DNA of 5,526 nucleotides from Actinomycetes bacterium (GTDB taxonomy: Bacteria > Actinomycetota > Acidimicrobiia > Acidimicrobiales > Palsa-688), in NCBI GenBank assembly GCA_021811865.1, contig JAKAQB010000144.1, positions 1 through 5,526 of the forward strand. The letters are read 5' to 3'. Below, in pieces: positions 4,547 through 5,526 of the stretch. The notes beneath the pieces were generated by a model that saw only the letters and a list, made by a program, of their open reading frames with translations, ran no database searches and had not been told where the DNA came from. A program made the translations under genes and the position numbers. Positions within the stretch are counted from its first letter, which is position 1, and the number at the start of each line of letters is the position of its first letter.

Positions 4547-4647
4547 CGTCCGTCCTCCACGAACTTGCGGATCAGCTCAGCCACCTCGATCTCCCGCTGC
4601 ACGTGACGGAGACGCCAGAGTCGCCAGAGAGAGCGAAGGCGGGTCAT
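4543..4647 (-). CDS. 34-aa basic helical protein
   Basis: A small gene lying exactly between two 4-nt ATGA overlaps: its ATG at 4647 overlaps the 90-aa gene's stop and its TGA overlaps the ATG of the 103-aa gene. There is no SD, so it probably depends on coupling. The product starts MTRLRSLWRLWRLRHV, an amphipathic basic/tryptophan helix containing a tandem LWR repeat (two 9-bp units at 4612-4629), and ends AELIRKFVEDGR. That end is shared with the mini-ORF at 4197-4238. It could bind nucleic acid or membranes, or act chiefly as a coupling leader. No family recognised. Confidence 0.62.
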   Translation of the reverse strand: MTRLRSLWRLWRLRHVQREIEVAELIRKFVEDGR

Positions 4648-4916
4648 GGCTGCGGGTCCGGCAGTTCCAGCGTGAAGCTGAAGGGCTTGACGGGCCTTCC
4701 ACCGTCAAAGGAGTCCACGAACTCGCACGCCTTCTCAGGGAGAGGAGTCCAAACCCAGCCCGAGTTATCGAATGCGAGCGAGTCGGGCGAGACCGCGCAC
4801 CCCTTCAACTCTGGGTGCCTGCGTGCCGCCCGCGCGATTGGGCATGTGTAGCTCGTGAACCGTATGCCTCTCTCGATGTCCCGCTGAGTGACGTTGATCC
4901 TGACCTTCTTGCTCAC
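4644..4916 (-). CDS. Conserved hypothetical phage protein, 90 aa
   Basis: This resembles a family of small proteins seen across actinophages with the plan VTQ.DIERG, a TCPIARAARR helix, a central variable part and a C-terminal LPEKACEFVDSFDGGRPVKPFSF motif; no function is established for it to my knowledge. All these elements are visible here at residues 9-16, 24-33 and 59-81. C25, C39 and C64 are too scattered to call a metal site. GTG at 4916 overlaps the upstream TGA (GTGA) with GAGGAG just 3 nt before it. Its stop overlaps the 34-aa gene. The family assignment is from memory of the motif pattern and is moderately sure. Confidence 0.76.
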   Translation of the reverse strand: MSKKVRINVTQRDIERGIRFTSYTCPIARAARRHPELKGCAVSPDSLAFDNSGWVWTPLPEKACEFVDSFDGGRPVKPFSFTLELPDPQP

Positions 4917-5113
4917 CTTCTCCTCGTCTCAATCACCGCCATCATCTCCGCGAAGGTCGGAGGCTCCGCGTCCGACACCGGCCCGAGAGCCACGCGCTCC
5001 ACCGGTACCTCCGACGCGCCGCAGTCCTCCAGGATCGCCAGCAGCCCGCGTAGCCGGTTGACCTGCCGGAGCGCCGGGTCTGAGGCCGTGGGCAGGCGCA
5101 GGAGACGGGTCAC
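4913..5113 (-). CDS. Hypothetical 66-aa protein
   Basis: A small protein without recognisable motifs. Residues 12-31 (DPALRQVNRLRGLLAILEDC) form a probable amphipathic helix, followed by a proline-containing linker and a second short helix near the end (TFAEMMAVIETRRR). It may dimerise through the first helix, but nothing shows this directly. GTG at 5113 overlaps the TGA of the HNH gene (GTGA), and AGGAG lies 8 nt upstream, inside the codons for the HNH protein's last residues. Coupling to both neighbours supports it as a real gene. Confidence 0.7.
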   Translation of the reverse strand: MTRLLRLPTASDPALRQVNRLRGLLAILEDCGASEVPVERVALGPVSDAEPPTFAEMMAVIETRRR

Positions 5114-5472
5114 GCGAACAGCTCCTGCTGCCCGGCATCGGTCTTGCGCTGTCGCCGCGTCGCCCGCGCTGTCTCGGCGTGGTGCCTAGCGTCATAGCGA
5201 AGGTGGCAGGCTTGGCACATCGCCAGCAGGTTCTCCGGGCGGCAGTCCTCCGGCGCATGGTTGAGGTGTGCGACCGTGAGGACCACTTTGGCCCCACTGA
5301 ACAGTTCGCCGCCCTGCACCATGAGGCAGCGGCTGTCGGCAAACGGATGCTCGCGACCACACTGGCCTCGGCATTCGCAGCACCACTTGGCACGGTCCTG
5401 CCGGATCGACAGCGAGATCGCCTTCCAGTTGGCCGGATAACGGCCGCGCTCCGAGGCTCGGATAGGACTCAT
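5110..5472 (-). CDS. HNH endonuclease (small, phage type)
   Basis: A 120-aa HNH nuclease. The zinc knuckle ligands are among C31/C32/C34/C38 (CCECRGQCG) and C86/C89 (MCQACH). The catalytic strand-turn-helix runs LTVAHLNH (H69, N71, H72), PENLLAMC (N81) and CHLRYDARHH (H90, H97, H98). The spacing is that of phage HNH proteins with an extended insert after the first knuckle. The C-terminus ends QQELFA, which resembles a beta-clamp-binding peptide. ATG at 5472 overlaps the upstream stop (ATGA) and has GGAG five bases before it. It may be a stand-alone nuclease involved in replication, recombination or defence, or a free-standing homing-type endonuclease. It is only distantly similar to the HNH protein at 634-1317, so the two are not recent duplicates. 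Confidence 0.88.
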   Translation of the reverse strand: MSPIRASERGRYPANWKAISLSIRQDRAKWCCECRGQCGREHPFADSRCLMVQGGELFSGAKVVLTVAHLNHAPEDCRPENLLAMCQACHLRYDARHHAETARATRRQRKTDAGQQELFA

Positions 5473-5526
5473 CGCGGCTCCAGCTCCCCGCCGAAGTGCC
5501 TGAGCACCCAGTCGAGCGCCCGCTCC
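5469..5526 (-). CDS. C-terminal end of an unidentified gene (runs off the right edge)
   Basis: Only the last 18 codons and the stop are present, reading ERALDWVLRHFGGELEPR followed by a TGA that overlaps the ATG of the HNH gene as ATGA. The frame has strong G/C third positions and contains the SD of the HNH gene. The fragment suggests a terminal helix, but it is too short to name the protein. Confidence 0.6.
   Translation of the reverse strand, partial: ERALDWVLRHFGGELEPR

Larger units (their letters stand above)
4197..4575 (-). repeat. Two copies of a ~33-bp ORF-end/SD module
   Basis: The units at 4575-4543 and 4229-4197 (minus strand) align without gaps, 26 of 33 bases identical by eye. 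Both begin CTGATCCG, share GTGGAGGA and GGACG, and end in TGA overlapping the next start. They encode LIRKFVEDGR and LIRRWVEEGR respectively and each contains the SD of the gene that follows (the 103-aa and the 73-aa protein). The next gene's first codons are also alike (MTE versus MSE). The sequence between the copies is one gene, as if a gene plus its leader had been inserted or duplicated. Confidence 0.7.

Noticed and set aside
1..5526. tRNA genes, CRISPR arrays, insertion sequences, attachment sites
   Set aside because: No cloverleaf-like sequence, regularly spaced repeats, transposase motif or terminal inverted repeats were seen by eye on either strand; no dedicated search could be run.

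Overview
The window looks like part of an actinobacteriophage-like genome, either a tailed phage or a prophage. It is GC-rich, uses GTG starts heavily and one TTG start, and is packed with very short genes, all on the minus strand and read from right to left. The leftmost gene is recognisable as the 5' end of a terminase large subunit, with a P-loop of the form VPRQNGKTTL. Host assignment to Actinobacteria is inferred from base composition and from the style of the terminase and small-gene families, not from a marker gene.

Right block (5526 to 2255): a single dense run of genes. The partial end of an unknown gene is followed by an HNH endonuclease, two hypothetical proteins, a 34-aa protein, a 103-aa protein, a 13-codon mini-ORF, a CxxC...CxxC zinc-ribbon protein, a 62-aa protein, a 29-aa and a 76-aa membrane protein, a VRR-NUC nuclease fused to a zinc ribbon, a short zinc-ribbon protein and a 207-aa Cys-rich protein. 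Twelve of its thirteen junctions are 4-nt ATGA or GTGA stop/start overlaps, which implies translational coupling along one polycistronic message. Several starts here lie well inside the longest open frames and are placed by these overlaps together with Shine-Dalgarno (SD) sequences.

Middle block (2182 to 634): after a 72-nt gap come a treble-clef zinc-finger protein, a small helical protein, a CxxxxC...CxxH protein, a very histidine-rich 74-aa protein and a 227-aa HNH protein whose C-terminal half resembles a P-loop kinase domain that has lost its Walker A lysine.

Left block (537 to 1): a 97-nt intergenic region with direct and inverted repeats and a T7 run precedes a probable terminase small subunit. 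The terminase large subunit starts inside it, in another frame. HNH, terS and terL side by side match the known arrangement in which an HNH nuclease assists DNA packaging.

Themes of the window: an unusual density of probable zinc-binding small proteins, three DNA-cleaving or packaging nucleases (two HNH, one VRR-NUC) plus the terminase, a duplicated small-ORF/SD module, and genes as short as 13 to 34 codons held in place by overlapping stops and starts.
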